This document shows, in pieces, positions 7,731 through 16,511 of a stretch of 64,000 nt of DNA. The stretch is from Rivibacter subsaxonicus (GTDB lineage: Bacteria > Pseudomonadota > Gammaproteobacteria > Burkholderiales > Burkholderiaceae_C): positions 1 through 64,000 of the forward strand of contig NZ_SHKP01000007.1 in the NCBI RefSeq assembly GCF_004217215.1, written 5' to 3'. The first letter of the stretch is position 1. The number at the start of each line of letters is the position of its first letter. A program made the translations under genes and the position numbers. The notes under the pieces were generated by a model. It was not told the DNA's origin. It ran no database searches and worked only from the letters and a program-made list of their open reading frames with translations.

Positions 7731-9950
7731 ATGGCTGTCTCAGGCACCACCGCCAGCACCGCACCCCGTCTCGACGAGGCGCAACAGCCCAGCACCGAGG
7801 GCATCCAGCTGCGTTCCGGCTCGCGCCTTGCGCGCGAGTCGATCGAATTGCTGTCGTCGATGCGCTTTGCGATCACGCTGCTGAGCGTGATCTGCATCGC
7901 CTCGGTGATCGGCACCGTCGTCAAGCAGCACGAGCCGGCGGTCAACTATGTCAACCAGTTCGGGCCGTTCTGGGCCCGCTTCTTCGTCGCGCTCGGCCTC
8001 GATGCGATCTACAGCGCCTGGTGGTTCCTGCTGATCCTCGCGTTCCTGGTGCTGTCGACCAGCCTGTGCATCGCGCGCAACCTGCCCAAGATCCTGGTCG
8101 ACCTGCGCACCTACAAGGAACACCTGCGCGCCAGCAGCCTGCGCTCCTTCCACCACCGCGCCGAGGGCCGCCTCGAGCTGCCGCGCGAAGCGGCGCTGGC
8201 GCATGTCTCGGCGCTGCTCGCCGCCAGCGGCTGGCGCGCCAGGGCGCAGCAGCGCAGCGGCGGTGTGCCGGGCGGCGAGTCCGCCGGGGTGATGATCGCG
8301 GCCCGCAAGGGTGCGGTGAACAAGTTGGGCTACCTCAGCGCCCATGGCGCGATCGTGCTGGTCTGCATCGGCGGCCTGTTCGACGGCGACCTGGTGGTGC
8401 GCGCGCAGATGGCGCTGCAGGGCAAGAGCGCCTTCGGCGGCGGCTCGATCCCGGCGACGGTGCCGGCCGAGCATGTGCTGAGCGAGGCCAACCCGACCTA
8501 TCGCGGCAACCTCTTCGTCGCCGAGCGCGACCGTTCCGGCACCGCGGTGATCAACCTGCGCGACGGCGTCGTCCTGCAGCCGCTGCCCTTCGAGGTCGAG
8601 CTGCGCAAGTTCATCGTCGAGTACTACGAGACTGGCATGCCCAAGCTGTTCGCCAGCGAGGTGCTGATCCACGATCGCGACACTGGCGCGGTGACGCCGG
8701 CGACGATCCGCGTCAACCAGCCGGCGATCCATCGCGGCGTGGCGATCTACCAGTCGAGCTTCGACGATGGCGGCTCGGCCTTGCAGATCAAGGCCTGGCC
8801 GCTGGCCGGCAGCGGCCGCCAGCCCTTCGAGCTCGAGGGCAAGGTCGGCTCGAGCCAGTCGCTCTCGGCGCCCGGCAGCGGCGAGCCACTCAAGCTGGAG
8901 CTGACCGGGCTGCGCGCGATCAACGTCGAGAACCTCGCGCCCTCCGAGTCCGCCGGCGCCACCGACGTGCGCGCGGTCGACCTGCGCCAGAGCCTGGACA
9001 AGCATCTCGGCTCCGGTGCTGCCAATGGCAAGGACAAGAAGCTCAGCAACATCGGCCCCTCGTTCAGCTACAAGCTGCGCGACGCCTCGGGCCAGGCGCG
9101 CGAGTACAGCAACTACATGCTGCCGGTCATGCTCGACGGCCAGAGCGTGTTCCTGGCCGGCGTGCGCGAGAACCCGAGCGACGCCTTCCGCTACCTGCGC
9201 ATCCCGGCCGACGAGAACGGCAGCCTCGAGGGCTTCATGCGCCTGCGCGGCGCGCTCGCAGACCCGGCGCTGCGGGCGCAGGCGGTGCACCGCTACGTGC
9301 AGCTCGCAGTGCCGGCCGACAAGCCCGAGCTCGCGCAGCAGCTCGAGGTCTCGGCCCGGCGCGCGCTCGGCCTGTTCAGCGGCGCCGAGCCGGCCGTCGA
9401 GGGCAAGCCGGCCAGCGCGGGGCTGCAGGCCCTGTCCGACTTCCTCGAGGCCAATGTGCCGGCCGCCGAGCGCGAACGCACCTCGGGCGTGCTGGTGCGC
9501 ATCCTGGGCGGCACGCTGTTCGAGCTGATGAACCTGGCGCGCGAGCGCGACGGGCTCAAGCCCCTGGCCGCCGGCGACACCACGCAGGCCTTCATGACGC
9601 AGGCGCTGATGTCGCTGTCCGACAGCGTCCACTACCCGGCGCCGGCGCTGCTGATGCTCGGCGGCTTCGAGCAGCGCCAGGCCAGCGTGTTCCAGGTGAC
9701 GCGCGCACCCGGCAAGACGCTGGTCTACCTCGGCTGCGCGCTGCTGATCATCGGCGTGTTCTCGATGCTCTACGTGCGCGAGCGCCGCCTCTGGGTCTGG
9801 CTCGAGGCCGACGACCAGGGCGGCACCCACGTCCGCACCGCGCTGTCGAGCACGCGCCAGACCATGGATACCGACCGCGAGTTCGAGCAGTGGCGCGATG
9901 CGCTGCTGCCGGGCCCCACGCCACAACCCGCAGGAGTTTCAAGCAGATGA
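7731..9950 (+). CDS. resB: Cytochrome c biogenesis protein ResB (Ccs1)
   Basis: 739 residues from ATG 7731; an in-frame ATG at 7686 would add 15. Neither start has a convincing ribosome site. Three N-terminal membrane segments are visible: FAITLLSVICIASVIGTVV, the stretch around YSAWWFLLILAFLVLSTSLC, and GAIVLVCIGGLFDG. A long periplasmic domain follows, with a last membrane helix near VYLGCALLIIGVFSMLYV and a cytoplasmic tail. ResB works with CcsA in system II cytochrome c maturation, moving heme to the periplasm and presenting it to apocytochromes such as the c4 encoded just upstream. Its stop overlaps the ccsA start as ATGA. The protein is at the long end for ResB, mostly from the periplasmic region. 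Confidence 0.95.
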   Translation: MAVSGTTASTAPRLDEAQQPSTEGIQLRSGSRLARESIELLSSMRFAITLLSVICIASVIGTVVKQHEPAVNYVNQFGPFWARFFVALGLDAIYSAWWFLLILAFLVLSTSLCIARNLPKILVDLRTYKEHLRASSLRSFHHRAEGRLELPREAALAHVSALLAASGWRARAQQRSGGVPGGESAGVMIAARKGAVNKLGYLSAHGAIVLVCIGGLFDGDLVVRAQMALQGKSAFGGGSIPATVPAEHVLSEANPTYRGNLFVAERDRSGTAVINLRDGVVLQPLPFEVELRKFIVEYYETGMPKLFASEVLIHDRDTGAVTPATIRVNQPAIHRGVAIYQSSFDDGGSALQIKAWPLAGSGRQPFELEGKVGSSQSLSAPGSGEPLKLELTGLRAINVENLAPSESAGATDVRAVDLRQSLDKHLGSGAANGKDKKLSNIGPSFSYKLRDASGQAREYSNYMLPVMLDGQSVFLAGVRENPSDAFRYLRIPADENGSLEGFMRLRGALADPALRAQAVHRYVQLAVPADKPELAQQLEVSARRALGLFSGAEPAVEGKPASAGLQALSDFLEANVPAAERERTSGVLVRILGGTLFELMNLARERDGLKPLAAGDTTQAFMTQALMSLSDSVHYPAPALLMLGGFEQRQASVFQVTRAPGKTLVYLGCALLIIGVFSMLYVRERRLWVWLEADDQGGTHVRTALSSTRQTMDTDREFEQWRDALLPGPTPQPAGVSSR

Positions 9951-11392
9951 GCGCGAGCACGACCACCGCCCCCGGCGCGGCCACGCCGCCCACCACCACC
10001 GAGCTTCACATCGGCCGCTCGGCCCTGATCGGCCGCCTGGGCGCCTATGACTGGCTGTTCGCGCTGCTGGTCGTCGCCGCGGCCGGCTTTGCCTTCGTGC
10101 GCTACAGCGGCGCGATGGATGTCTACGAGACGGCGATCCTGGTCGGCGCGGTACCGCTGATGATCGGCCTCGGCTGGTTCTGGGGCGCGCTGCGCACGCT
10201 GACGATCGCGGTTGGCGCCACCGCGCTGCTGGCGATCGGCCTCTATGCGCAGACGCCGGATGCCTTCGGCGCCGACCTCGCGGCCGGCCAGCAGCGCTTC
10301 CTGCTCAAGTACCTGTTCGCCAGCCAGACCGCGATCCTGTGGATGAGCCTGCTGGTGTTTCTCTCCACGCTGTTCTACTGGATCGGGCTGCTCGGCCGTG
10401 GCCGGGTCCAGGGCGCGGCCCAGATCGGTGAGGTGTTTGCCTGGGGCGCGGTCTACATGGCGCTGGTCGGCACGCTGGTGCGCTGGTACGAAAGCCACCA
10501 GATCGCGCCCGACGTCGGCCATATTCCGGTCAGCAACCTCTACGAGGTCTTTGTGCTGTTCGTCTGGCTGACGACGCTGTTCAACCTGTTCTTCAGCTCG
10601 CGCTACCGGCAGCTCGCGGCCGGCGGCAGCGCCGGTGCCCGCGCCGGCCTGGCCGGCGAGGCCTCGATGCATGCCGTGAGCGCCTTCGTGATGCTGGTGG
10701 TCAGCAGCGCGGTCGGCTTCCTGCTCTGGTACACGCTGGCCCGCGAGGCGCACGAGATCCAGCCGCTGGTGCCGGCGCTGCAGAGCTGGTGGATGAAGAT
10801 CCACGTGCCTGCCAACTTCGTCGGCTACGGCACCTTCGCACTGTCGGCGATGGTGGCTTGGGCCTACCTGCTCAAGAGCGCGCCGCTGCGCTCGCTGCTG
10901 GTGGCCTTCGTCGGCATCCCGCTGGCGCTGCTGGCGGTGCTGGGTGCCTTCATCGGCTTCGGCGGCGTGACGCCCGATACCGCCGGCGCGCTTGCCAAGA
11001 CCATGCGCATGGTCGGCGGAGTGCTGCTGTTCTGCAGCTTCACGCTGCTGCTGCGGCGGCCGATTGCCGCCCGCCTGCCCTCGCTCGAACTGCTCGACGA
11101 CCTGATGTACAAGGCGATCGCGGTCGGCTTCGCCTTCTTCACGATTGCCACCGTGCTCGGCGCGCTGTGGGCGGCCGAGGCCTGGGGTGGCTACTGGAGT
11201 TGGGATCCGAAGGAGACTTGGGCCTTGATCGTCTGGCTCAACTACGCGGCCTGGCTGCACATGCGGCTGATGAAGGGCTTGCGCGGTGCGCTCGCGGCGT
11301 GGTGGGCACTGATCGGCCTGCTGGTCACGACCTTTGCCTTCCTCGGTGTCAACATGTTCCTTTCCGGACTGCACTCCTACGGCACGCTCTAA
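9947..11392 (+). CDS. ccsA: Cytochrome c biogenesis protein CcsA (ResC/CcsB)
   Basis: 481 residues from ATG 9947, overlapping the resB stop by 4 bp, with AGGAG about 10 nt upstream. It is a polytopic membrane protein carrying the signature tryptophan-rich heme-handling loop WGGYWSWDPKETW near the C-terminus, typical of CcsA/CcmC/CcmF. It is the channel partner of ResB in system II and delivers heme for covalent attachment at CxxCH. Conserved histidines flank the WWD loop (for example in KIHVPANFVGYG). The N-terminal 20 residues are Thr/Ala/Pro-rich and probably cytoplasmic. Translational coupling to resB supports an obligate complex. Confidence 0.96.
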   Translation: MSASTTTAPGAATPPTTTELHIGRSALIGRLGAYDWLFALLVVAAAGFAFVRYSGAMDVYETAILVGAVPLMIGLGWFWGALRTLTIAVGATALLAIGLYAQTPDAFGADLAAGQQRFLLKYLFASQTAILWMSLLVFLSTLFYWIGLLGRGRVQGAAQIGEVFAWGAVYMALVGTLVRWYESHQIAPDVGHIPVSNLYEVFVLFVWLTTLFNLFFSSRYRQLAAGGSAGARAGLAGEASMHAVSAFVMLVVSSAVGFLLWYTLAREAHEIQPLVPALQSWWMKIHVPANFVGYGTFALSAMVAWAYLLKSAPLRSLLVAFVGIPLALLAVLGAFIGFGGVTPDTAGALAKTMRMVGGVLLFCSFTLLLRRPIAARLPSLELLDDLMYKAIAVGFAFFTIATVLGALWAAEAWGGYWSWDPKETWALIVWLNYAAWLHMRLMKGLRGALAAWWALIGLLVTTFAFLGVNMFLSGLHSYGTL

Positions 11393-11474
11393 GCCCCCTG
11401 GCCTGTAAGGATCGGCGTCGCGGGAACGACTGAACTGCAGAACGGGATTACCGTATCGACTGCGAGAGCCTTCC

Positions 11475-12482
11475 ATGCTGATCCTCAAGCGCCACGCCAA
11501 CGGTTTCGAACACGCCACGCCATCGGAGATCACGCCGCGCGCGGTCTACGAGCAGCGGCGCGCCTTCGTCAAGGCGCTCGCCGCCGGCACCGCCGGCAGT
11601 GCGATGGCGCTGTGGGCCCAGCGCGAGGCGCGCGCGCAGGACGGGACGGTTGCCAGGCCGGGCCAGCTCGCGCCGCTGGCCGCCCAGCGCAGCGCGGTGC
11701 CCGGCGCGCTGACGATGGAGAAGCTCAGCGCCTATAAGGACATTGCCAGCTACAACAACTTCTACGAGTTCGGCACAGACAAGAGCGACCCGGTGCGCAA
11801 CGCCCACACGCTGCAGACCCGGCCGTGGACGGTGGCGATCGAGGGCGCGGTCAAGAAGCCGCAGACGCTCGCCATCGAGGACATCCTCAAGCTCGCCCCG
11901 CTCGAGGAGCGCATCTACAGGCTGCGCTGCGTCGAGGGCTGGTCGATGGTGATCCCGTGGGTCGGCTTCTCGCTGTCGGAGCTGATCAAGCGCGTCGAGC
12001 CGACCGGCAACGCCAGGTACGTGGAGTTCCACACCCTGGCCGATCCCAAGCAGATGCCCTACGTGCGCAGCAGCGTGCTCGACTGGCCCTACGTCGAGGG
12101 CCTGCGCATCGACGAGGCGATGCATCCGCTGGCGCTGCTCGCGGTCGGCCTCTACGGCGAGGTGCTGCCCAACCAGAACGGCGCGCCGGTGCGGCTGGTG
12201 GTGCCGTGGAAGTACGGCTTCAAGAGCGCCAAGTCGATCGTCAAGATCCGCTTCGTCGAGAAGGAGCCGAAGACGGCCTGGGTCAAGGCGGCGGTGCAGG
12301 AATACGGTTTCTATTCGAACGTGAACCCGAAGGTCGACCACCCGCGCTGGAGCCAGGCCACCGAACGCCGCATCGGCGAGGACGGGCTGTTCCAGAAGAA
12401 GCGCCCGACCCAGATGTTCAACGGCTACGAGGCCCAGGTCGGCCAGCTCTACGCCGGCATGGACCTGGTCAAGTACTACTGA
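11475..12482 (+). CDS. msrP: Protein-methionine-sulfoxide reductase catalytic subunit MsrP
   Basis: 335 residues. A twin-arginine signal (QRRAFVKAL followed by an Ala-rich stretch, cut near ARAQDG) marks Tat export of a folded molybdenum-cofactor protein. The sulfite-oxidase fold cysteine that binds Mo is Cys152 in [16 protein letters not shown]. MsrP (YedY) repairs oxidised methionine in periplasmic proteins, taking electrons from the membrane hemoprotein MsrQ encoded next. Length is typical. The start ATG 11475 is 82 bp after ccsA. A separate promoter is plausible but none is obvious. Confidence 0.96.
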   Translation: MLILKRHANGFEHATPSEITPRAVYEQRRAFVKALAAGTAGSAMALWAQREARAQDGTVARPGQLAPLAAQRSAVPGALTMEKLSAYKDIASYNNFYEFGTDKSDPVRNAHTLQTRPWTVAIEGAVKKPQTLAIEDILKLAPLEERIYRLRCVEGWSMVIPWVGFSLSELIKRVEPTGNARYVEFHTLADPKQMPYVRSSVLDWPYVEGLRIDEAMHPLALLAVGLYGEVLPNQNGAPVRLVVPWKYGFKSAKSIVKIRFVEKEPKTAWVKAAVQEYGFYSNVNPKVDHPRWSQATERRIGEDGLFQKKRPTQMFNGYEAQVGQLYAGMDLVKYY

Positions 12483-12496
12483 AGCGCAGGCGCGCC

Positions 12497-13183
12497 GTGG
12501 CCGAGGCCTCGTCTTCGCTCGCCGCCCGCGGCGGCAACGTGCGGCCCTTGCACCCAAGCCCGCGCCCGCGGCCGGCCGGCGTCAACGGCTGGCTGCTGCG
12601 TCCGCTGGCCAAGCCGCTGCTGTTTGCGCTGTGCCTGCTGCCCTTCGTCTGGCTGCTGTACGGCGCATTCACGGAGACGCTCGGCGCCAACCCGGCCGAG
12701 GCGCTGATCCGCGCCACCGGCGACTGGACCTTGCGCTTCCTGTGCCTCACGCTGGCGGTCACGCCGCTGCGCCACTGGACCGGCTGGCACGCGCTGGCCC
12801 GGCTGCGCCGCATGCTGGGCCTGTTCACCTACTTCTACGTGCTGCTGCACCTGCTGTGCTTTGCCTGGCTCGACATGGGCTTCGACGTCGCTGAGATCGC
12901 CAAGGACATCGGCAAGCGGCCCTTCATCCTGGTCGGCTTCAGCGCCTTCGTGCTGCTGACGCCGCTGGCGCTCACCTCCTTCAACCGAGCCGTCAAGGTG
13001 CTCGGCGCGGCGCGCTGGCAGGCGCTGCACCGGCTGGTCTACGCGGTGGCCGGGCTGGCGATCCTGCACTTCTTCTGGATGCGTTCGGCCAAGCACAACT
13101 ACGAAGAGGTCGCGGTGTACGCGAGCATCCTCGCGGTGCTGCTCGGCGCGCGCGTCTGGCGCTGGGCGCGCCAGCGCCGATAG
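12497..13183 (+). CDS. msrQ: Heme-binding membrane subunit MsrQ (YedZ)
   Basis: 228 residues from a GTG at 12497, 14 nt after the msrP stop, with GCAGG upstream. Six hydrophobic segments belong to the ferric-reductase-like transmembrane fold. Heme-ligand histidines are expected in FYVLLHLLCF and in LHRLVYAVAGLAILHFFWM. MsrQ passes electrons from the quinone pool or a flavin reductase to MsrP. The basic, Pro-rich first 30 residues are cytoplasmic. The pairing and order msrP-msrQ are standard. Confidence 0.95.
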   Translation: MAEASSSLAARGGNVRPLHPSPRPRPAGVNGWLLRPLAKPLLFALCLLPFVWLLYGAFTETLGANPAEALIRATGDWTLRFLCLTLAVTPLRHWTGWHALARLRRMLGLFTYFYVLLHLLCFAWLDMGFDVAEIAKDIGKRPFILVGFSAFVLLTPLALTSFNRAVKVLGAARWQALHRLVYAVAGLAILHFFWMRSAKHNYEEVAVYASILAVLLGARVWRWARQRR

Positions 13184-13199
13184 GTTGTGAGCCCCTACG

Positions 13200-13270
13200 C
13201 TTGCGGCTTCGCCGCTGCGCTGCCCCCCGCGGGGGCGCCGGCCGGCTTGGGGCGGCCCGGCGCCGGCCGA
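13200..13270. terminator. Palindromic GC-rich block between convergent genes
   Basis: Three inverted repeats stand in a row: GCGGC-TTC-GCCGC, GCCCCC-CGC-GGGGGC (13222-13236), and GGCGCCGG (13234-13241) with CCGGCGCC (13257-13264). No T-tract is present. The block separates the convergent msrQ and thioesterase genes and could stop transcription in both directions. Its composition resembles dispersed intergenic palindromes common in Burkholderiales, which is an inference. Confidence 0.45.
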
Positions 13271-13287
13271 GACCGCCCTCTGCTTTC

Positions 13288-13695
13288 CTAGACCGCGGCG
13301 CGCGGAATCTCGCGCGGGTTGCCCTCGCGATCGATCGCGACGAAGGTCAGGTTGGCCTCGGTCACCTTGACCACCACCAGATCGGCCGGGTTGCGTTCGG
13401 CATAGACGGCCACGTGCACCGTGATCGAGGTGCGGCCAACGCGCTCGACCCGGGCATAGAAGCTCAGCAGGTCGCCCACCGAGACCGGCTGCTTGAAAAT
13501 GAACTCGTTGACCGCCACCGTGGTGATGCGGCCCTTGGCCACGCGCGCCGGCAGCACCGAGCCGGCGAGGTCGACCTGGGCCATGATCCAGCCACCGAAG
13601 ATGTCGCCGTTGCCGTTGGCATCGGCCGGCATCGGCATCACCCGCATCACCAGGTCCATGTCGGTCGGCAGTTGGGTGGTGATATCGGGTGGCAT
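13288..13695 (-). CDS. Acyl-CoA thioesterase, YciA/hotdog family
   Basis: 135 residues. Single hotdog domain with the YciA-type signature: MPADANGNGDIFGGWIMAQVD, whose N-G-D-I-F-G-G-W motif carries the catalytic Asp on the central helix, followed by FIFKQPVSVGDLLSFYARVERVGRTS. Such enzymes hydrolyse acyl-CoAs in the cytoplasm and keep the free CoA pool. Length is right for a single-domain hexameric member. It is divergent from the Atm1-type exporter, with 48 bp between start codons. No strong Shine-Dalgarno precedes the ATG, but family alignment supports this start. Confidence 0.93.
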   Translation of the reverse strand: MPPDITTQLPTDMDLVMRVMPMPADANGNGDIFGGWIMAQVDLAGSVLPARVAKGRITTVAVNEFIFKQPVSVGDLLSFYARVERVGRTSITVHVAVYAERNPADLVVVKVTEANLTFVAIDREGNPREIPRAAV

Positions 13696-13743
13696 GGGAG
13701 ATCTTTGTCTTGAAGCAGGAACAACGAAACGGGATTGTCGGCG

Positions 13744-15603
13744 ATGCGCGGGCATGAGGCCGCGGGTGCAGCGCCGAGCGCGGTGACGACCGCCGCGCCG
13801 GCGCGCGCGCGCAGCGACTGGGCCACGCTGGGCCGGCTGCTGCCGTATTTCTGGGATTACCGCTGGCGGGTCGGCTTCGCGCTGAGCTTCCTGATCGCCG
13901 CCAAGGTCGCCAATGTCGGCGTGCCCTTGCTGCTCAAGCGCCTGGTCGACTCGCTCAACGTGCAGGCCGGCGATCCGGCGGCGATGCTGGTGGTGCCGAT
14001 CGGCCTGCTGCTGGCCTACGGCCTGCTGCGGCTGTCGACCTCGCTGTTCACCGAGTTGCGTGAGCTGGTCTTTGCCAAGGCCACCGAGGGTGCGGCGCGC
14101 CATATCGCACTCGAGGTCTTCGACCACCTGCATGCCCTGAGCCTGCGCTTCCATCTCGAGCGCCAGACGGGCGGCATGACGCGCGACATCGAGCGCGGCA
14201 CGCGCGGCGTGCAGTCGCTGATCTCGTACTCGCTCTACAGCATCCTGCCGACGCTGGTCGAGGTGACGCTGGTGCTGACCATCCTGGCCGTCAAGTTCGA
14301 CACCGGCTTTGCCTGGATCACCGGTGCGGCGCTGGTGATCTACATCGGCTTCACCGTCAGCGTGACCGAATGGCGCACCCAGTTCCGCAAGAAGATGAAC
14401 GAGCTCGACTCGAGCTCGCACAGCCGCGCCATCGACTCGCTGCTGAACTACGAGACCGTCAAGTACTTCAACAACGAGGGCTTCGAGGCCCGGCGCTACG
14501 ACGAGAGCCTCGAGCAACTGCGGCGCGCGCGGCTGAAATCGCAGACCACGCTGTCGATGCTCAACACCGGCCAGCAGCTGATCATCGCGACCGCGCTGAT
14601 CACGATGCTGTGGCGCGCGACCGAGGGCGTGGTCGCCGGGACGATGACGCTCGGCGACCTGGTGATGGTCAACGCCTTCATGATCCAGCTCTACATCCCG
14701 CTCAACTTCCTGGGCGTGATCTACCGCGAGATCAAGCAGTCGCTGACCGACCTCGACAAGATGTTCCAGCTGCTCGAGCGCGAGCGCGAGGTGCAGGACG
14801 CGCCGGACGCGCGCGAGCTGCAACTCGCCGGTCCGCCGACGCTGCGCTTCGAGAACGTCAGCTTCGCCTACGAGCGCGGCCAGGCCGGCGCCGAACCGGG
14901 CCGGCCGATCCTGCGCAACCTGAGCTTCGAGATCCCGGCCGGCCACACGGTGGCGGTGGTCGGGCCCTCGGGCGCCGGCAAGAGCACGCTGGCGCGGCTG
15001 CTGTACCGCTTCTACGACGTCGGCGACGGCGCGATCACGCTGGACGGAACCGACATTCGCAGCGTCACCCAGGCCAGCCTGCGCCGGGCGATCGGCATCG
15101 TGCCGCAGGACACGGTGCTGTTCAACGACACCGTGGCCTACAACATCGGCTACGGCCGTCCGGACGCGAGCCAGGCCGAGATCGAGGCCGCCGCTCAGGC
15201 CGCGCGCATCCACGAGTTCATCGCCTCGACGCCGCTCGGCTACGCGACGATGGTCGGCGAGCGCGGGCTCAAGCTCAGCGGCGGCGAGAAGCAGCGGGTG
15301 GCGATCGCGCGCACGCTGCTGAAGAACCCGCCGATCGTGATCTTCGACGAGGCGACCTCGGCGCTCGATTCGGCCAACGAGCGCGCGATCCAGGCCGAGC
15401 TGAGGCGCGCGGCCAGCGGCAAGACCGCGCTGGTCATCGCGCACCGGCTGTCGACCGTGGTCGACGCCGATCAGATCCTGGTGCTGGAGGCGGGCCGCAT
15501 CGTCGAGCGCGGCACGCACGGGCAACTGCTGGCGCAACAGGGGCGCTACGCGAGCATGTGGGCGCTGCAACAGAGCGGCGCCGAGGCGGCGACGACCGCC
15601 TGA
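13744..15603 (+). CDS. Atm1-type ABC exporter (permease fused to ATPase)
   Basis: 619 residues from ATG 13744 (a TTG lies 9 nt upstream). The N-terminal half holds six membrane helices; a cytoplasmic coupling region includes the Atm1-family stretch SLLNYETVKYFNNEGFE. The nucleotide-binding domain from about residue 360 has Walker A GPSGAGKST, signature LSGGEKQRVAIAR, Walker B IVIFDEATSALD and the H-loop AHRLST. The YETVKYF motif is typical of mitochondrial Atm1 and bacterial relatives that export glutathione-linked sulfur or metal conjugates. Works as a homodimer in the inner membrane. Substrate is inferred from family only; no metal-related gene is adjacent. Confidence 0.92.
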   Translation: MRGHEAAGAAPSAVTTAAPARARSDWATLGRLLPYFWDYRWRVGFALSFLIAAKVANVGVPLLLKRLVDSLNVQAGDPAAMLVVPIGLLLAYGLLRLSTSLFTELRELVFAKATEGAARHIALEVFDHLHALSLRFHLERQTGGMTRDIERGTRGVQSLISYSLYSILPTLVEVTLVLTILAVKFDTGFAWITGAALVIYIGFTVSVTEWRTQFRKKMNELDSSSHSRAIDSLLNYETVKYFNNEGFEARRYDESLEQLRRARLKSQTTLSMLNTGQQLIIATALITMLWRATEGVVAGTMTLGDLVMVNAFMIQLYIPLNFLGVIYREIKQSLTDLDKMFQLLEREREVQDAPDARELQLAGPPTLRFENVSFAYERGQAGAEPGRPILRNLSFEIPAGHTVAVVGPSGAGKSTLARLLYRFYDVGDGAITLDGTDIRSVTQASLRRAIGIVPQDTVLFNDTVAYNIGYGRPDASQAEIEAAAQAARIHEFIASTPLGYATMVGERGLKLSGGEKQRVAIARTLLKNPPIVIFDEATSALDSANERAIQAELRRAASGKTALVIAHRLSTVVDADQILVLEAGRIVERGTHGQLLAQQGRYASMWALQQSGAEAATTA

Positions 15604-15609
15604 GGCGGG

Positions 15610-15795
15610 TCAGCCGACGTTGGCCGGCGGGGTATCGCCGGGAGCCTCGGTCGCGGCCTGATCGTCGGCGTCGGCCGGCGCGTCGCCGTCGTCGCCCGGC
15701 TTGCCGCTGGCCTTGCGCTGAAGCTTTTCTTCCTTCTTGCGCTTCTTGGCCAGTTCGCGTTGGCGTTTCTCGTAGGAGTAGTTCGGGGTGGCCAG
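15610..15795 (-). CDS. Small basic protein with probable CTG start
   Basis: 61 residues when read from CTG 15795. The first nine residues after the start are ATPNYSYEK, followed by a Lys/Arg/Glu-rich helix (residues 10-30) and an acidic Asp/Ala/Pro tail. A strong GAGGAG stands 6 nt before the CTG. No ATG, GTG or TTG exists in frame between the upstream in-frame TAA and this point, only ATT and ACG. I recall conserved small Burkholderiales proteins beginning M-x-x-P-N-Y-S-Y-E-K-R-Q-R-E, which would align exactly with this start, so the CTG probably replaces an ancestral ATG. Function unknown. It sits 6 bp after the convergent Atm1-type gene stop and is divergent from yaeQ. Confidence 0.7.
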   Translation of the reverse strand: MATPNYSYEKRQRELAKKRKKEEKLQRKASGKPGDDGDAPADADDQAATEAPGDTPPANVG

Positions 15796-15914
15796 CTTGC
15801 GCTCCTCAGGATGCGTTGAGTGCCGAATTTAACCGACCCGGGCCCGGTAGGGGTCGCCATCGGCAGCTTGGCGTCAGCCTGTGACAGACTCGCCGACTAC
15901 CCGAAAAGAAGCCC

Positions 15915-16475
15915 ATGGCCCTGAAGTCCACCATCTACAAGGCCGATCTGCAGATCGCCGACATGGATCGCCCGCACTACGGCGACCACGCCCTGACCCT
16001 GGCCCAGCACCCCTCCGAGAACGAGGAGCGCCTGATGATGCGCCTTCTAGCCTACGCGCTGCATGCCAGCGAGGCCGAGCAGCGGCCGCTGCAGTTTGCG
16101 CGCGGCATGACCGAGATGGACGAGCCCGATCTCTGGCGGCGCAGCTACACCGACGAGATCGAGCTCTGGATCGACGTCGGCCAGCCGGAGGAGAAGTGGC
16201 TGCGCAAGGCCAGCCACCGCGCGCAGGAGCAGCTGCTCTACGTCTACGGCCGCACCGGCGGCCTGTGGTGGCAGCAGAACCGGGCCACGCTCGAGAAGCT
16301 GCCCGGCCTGCGCGTGCGCCGCATCGACGCCGATGCCAGCGCCGCGCTGGTGGGGCTGGCCGAACGCAGCATGCGACTGAACTGCACGGTGCAGGACGGC
16401 CACGTCTGGATTGGCAACGATCGCCAGACGGTCGACTTCGTGCCCGAGGACCTCAAGCTGGCGCAACCGCGCTGA
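15915..16475 (+). CDS. yaeQ: YaeQ family protein
   Basis: 186 residues, matching family length. Characteristic segments are MALKSTIYKADLQIADMDR, LAQHPSENEERLMMRLLAYAL, EPDLWRRSYTDEIELWIDVGQPEEKWLRKA and the C-terminal FVPEDLKL. YaeQ has a PD-(D/E)xK nuclease-like fold; E. coli YaeQ was noted as a suppressor of rfaH defects, but its biochemical activity is not established. The candidate catalytic acids lie in DEIELWIDVGQPEEKWLRKA (D-x(n)-ExK-like). The start ATG follows AAGAAG. No operon partner is evident; the LysR gene follows 36 bp downstream. Confidence 0.92.
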   Translation: MALKSTIYKADLQIADMDRPHYGDHALTLAQHPSENEERLMMRLLAYALHASEAEQRPLQFARGMTEMDEPDLWRRSYTDEIELWIDVGQPEEKWLRKASHRAQEQLLYVYGRTGGLWWQQNRATLEKLPGLRVRRIDADASAALVGLAERSMRLNCTVQDGHVWIGNDRQTVDFVPEDLKLAQPR

Positions 16476-16511
16476 GTCCGGTTCGTCACGCCGCTGGCTA
16501 CACTGCGGCGC

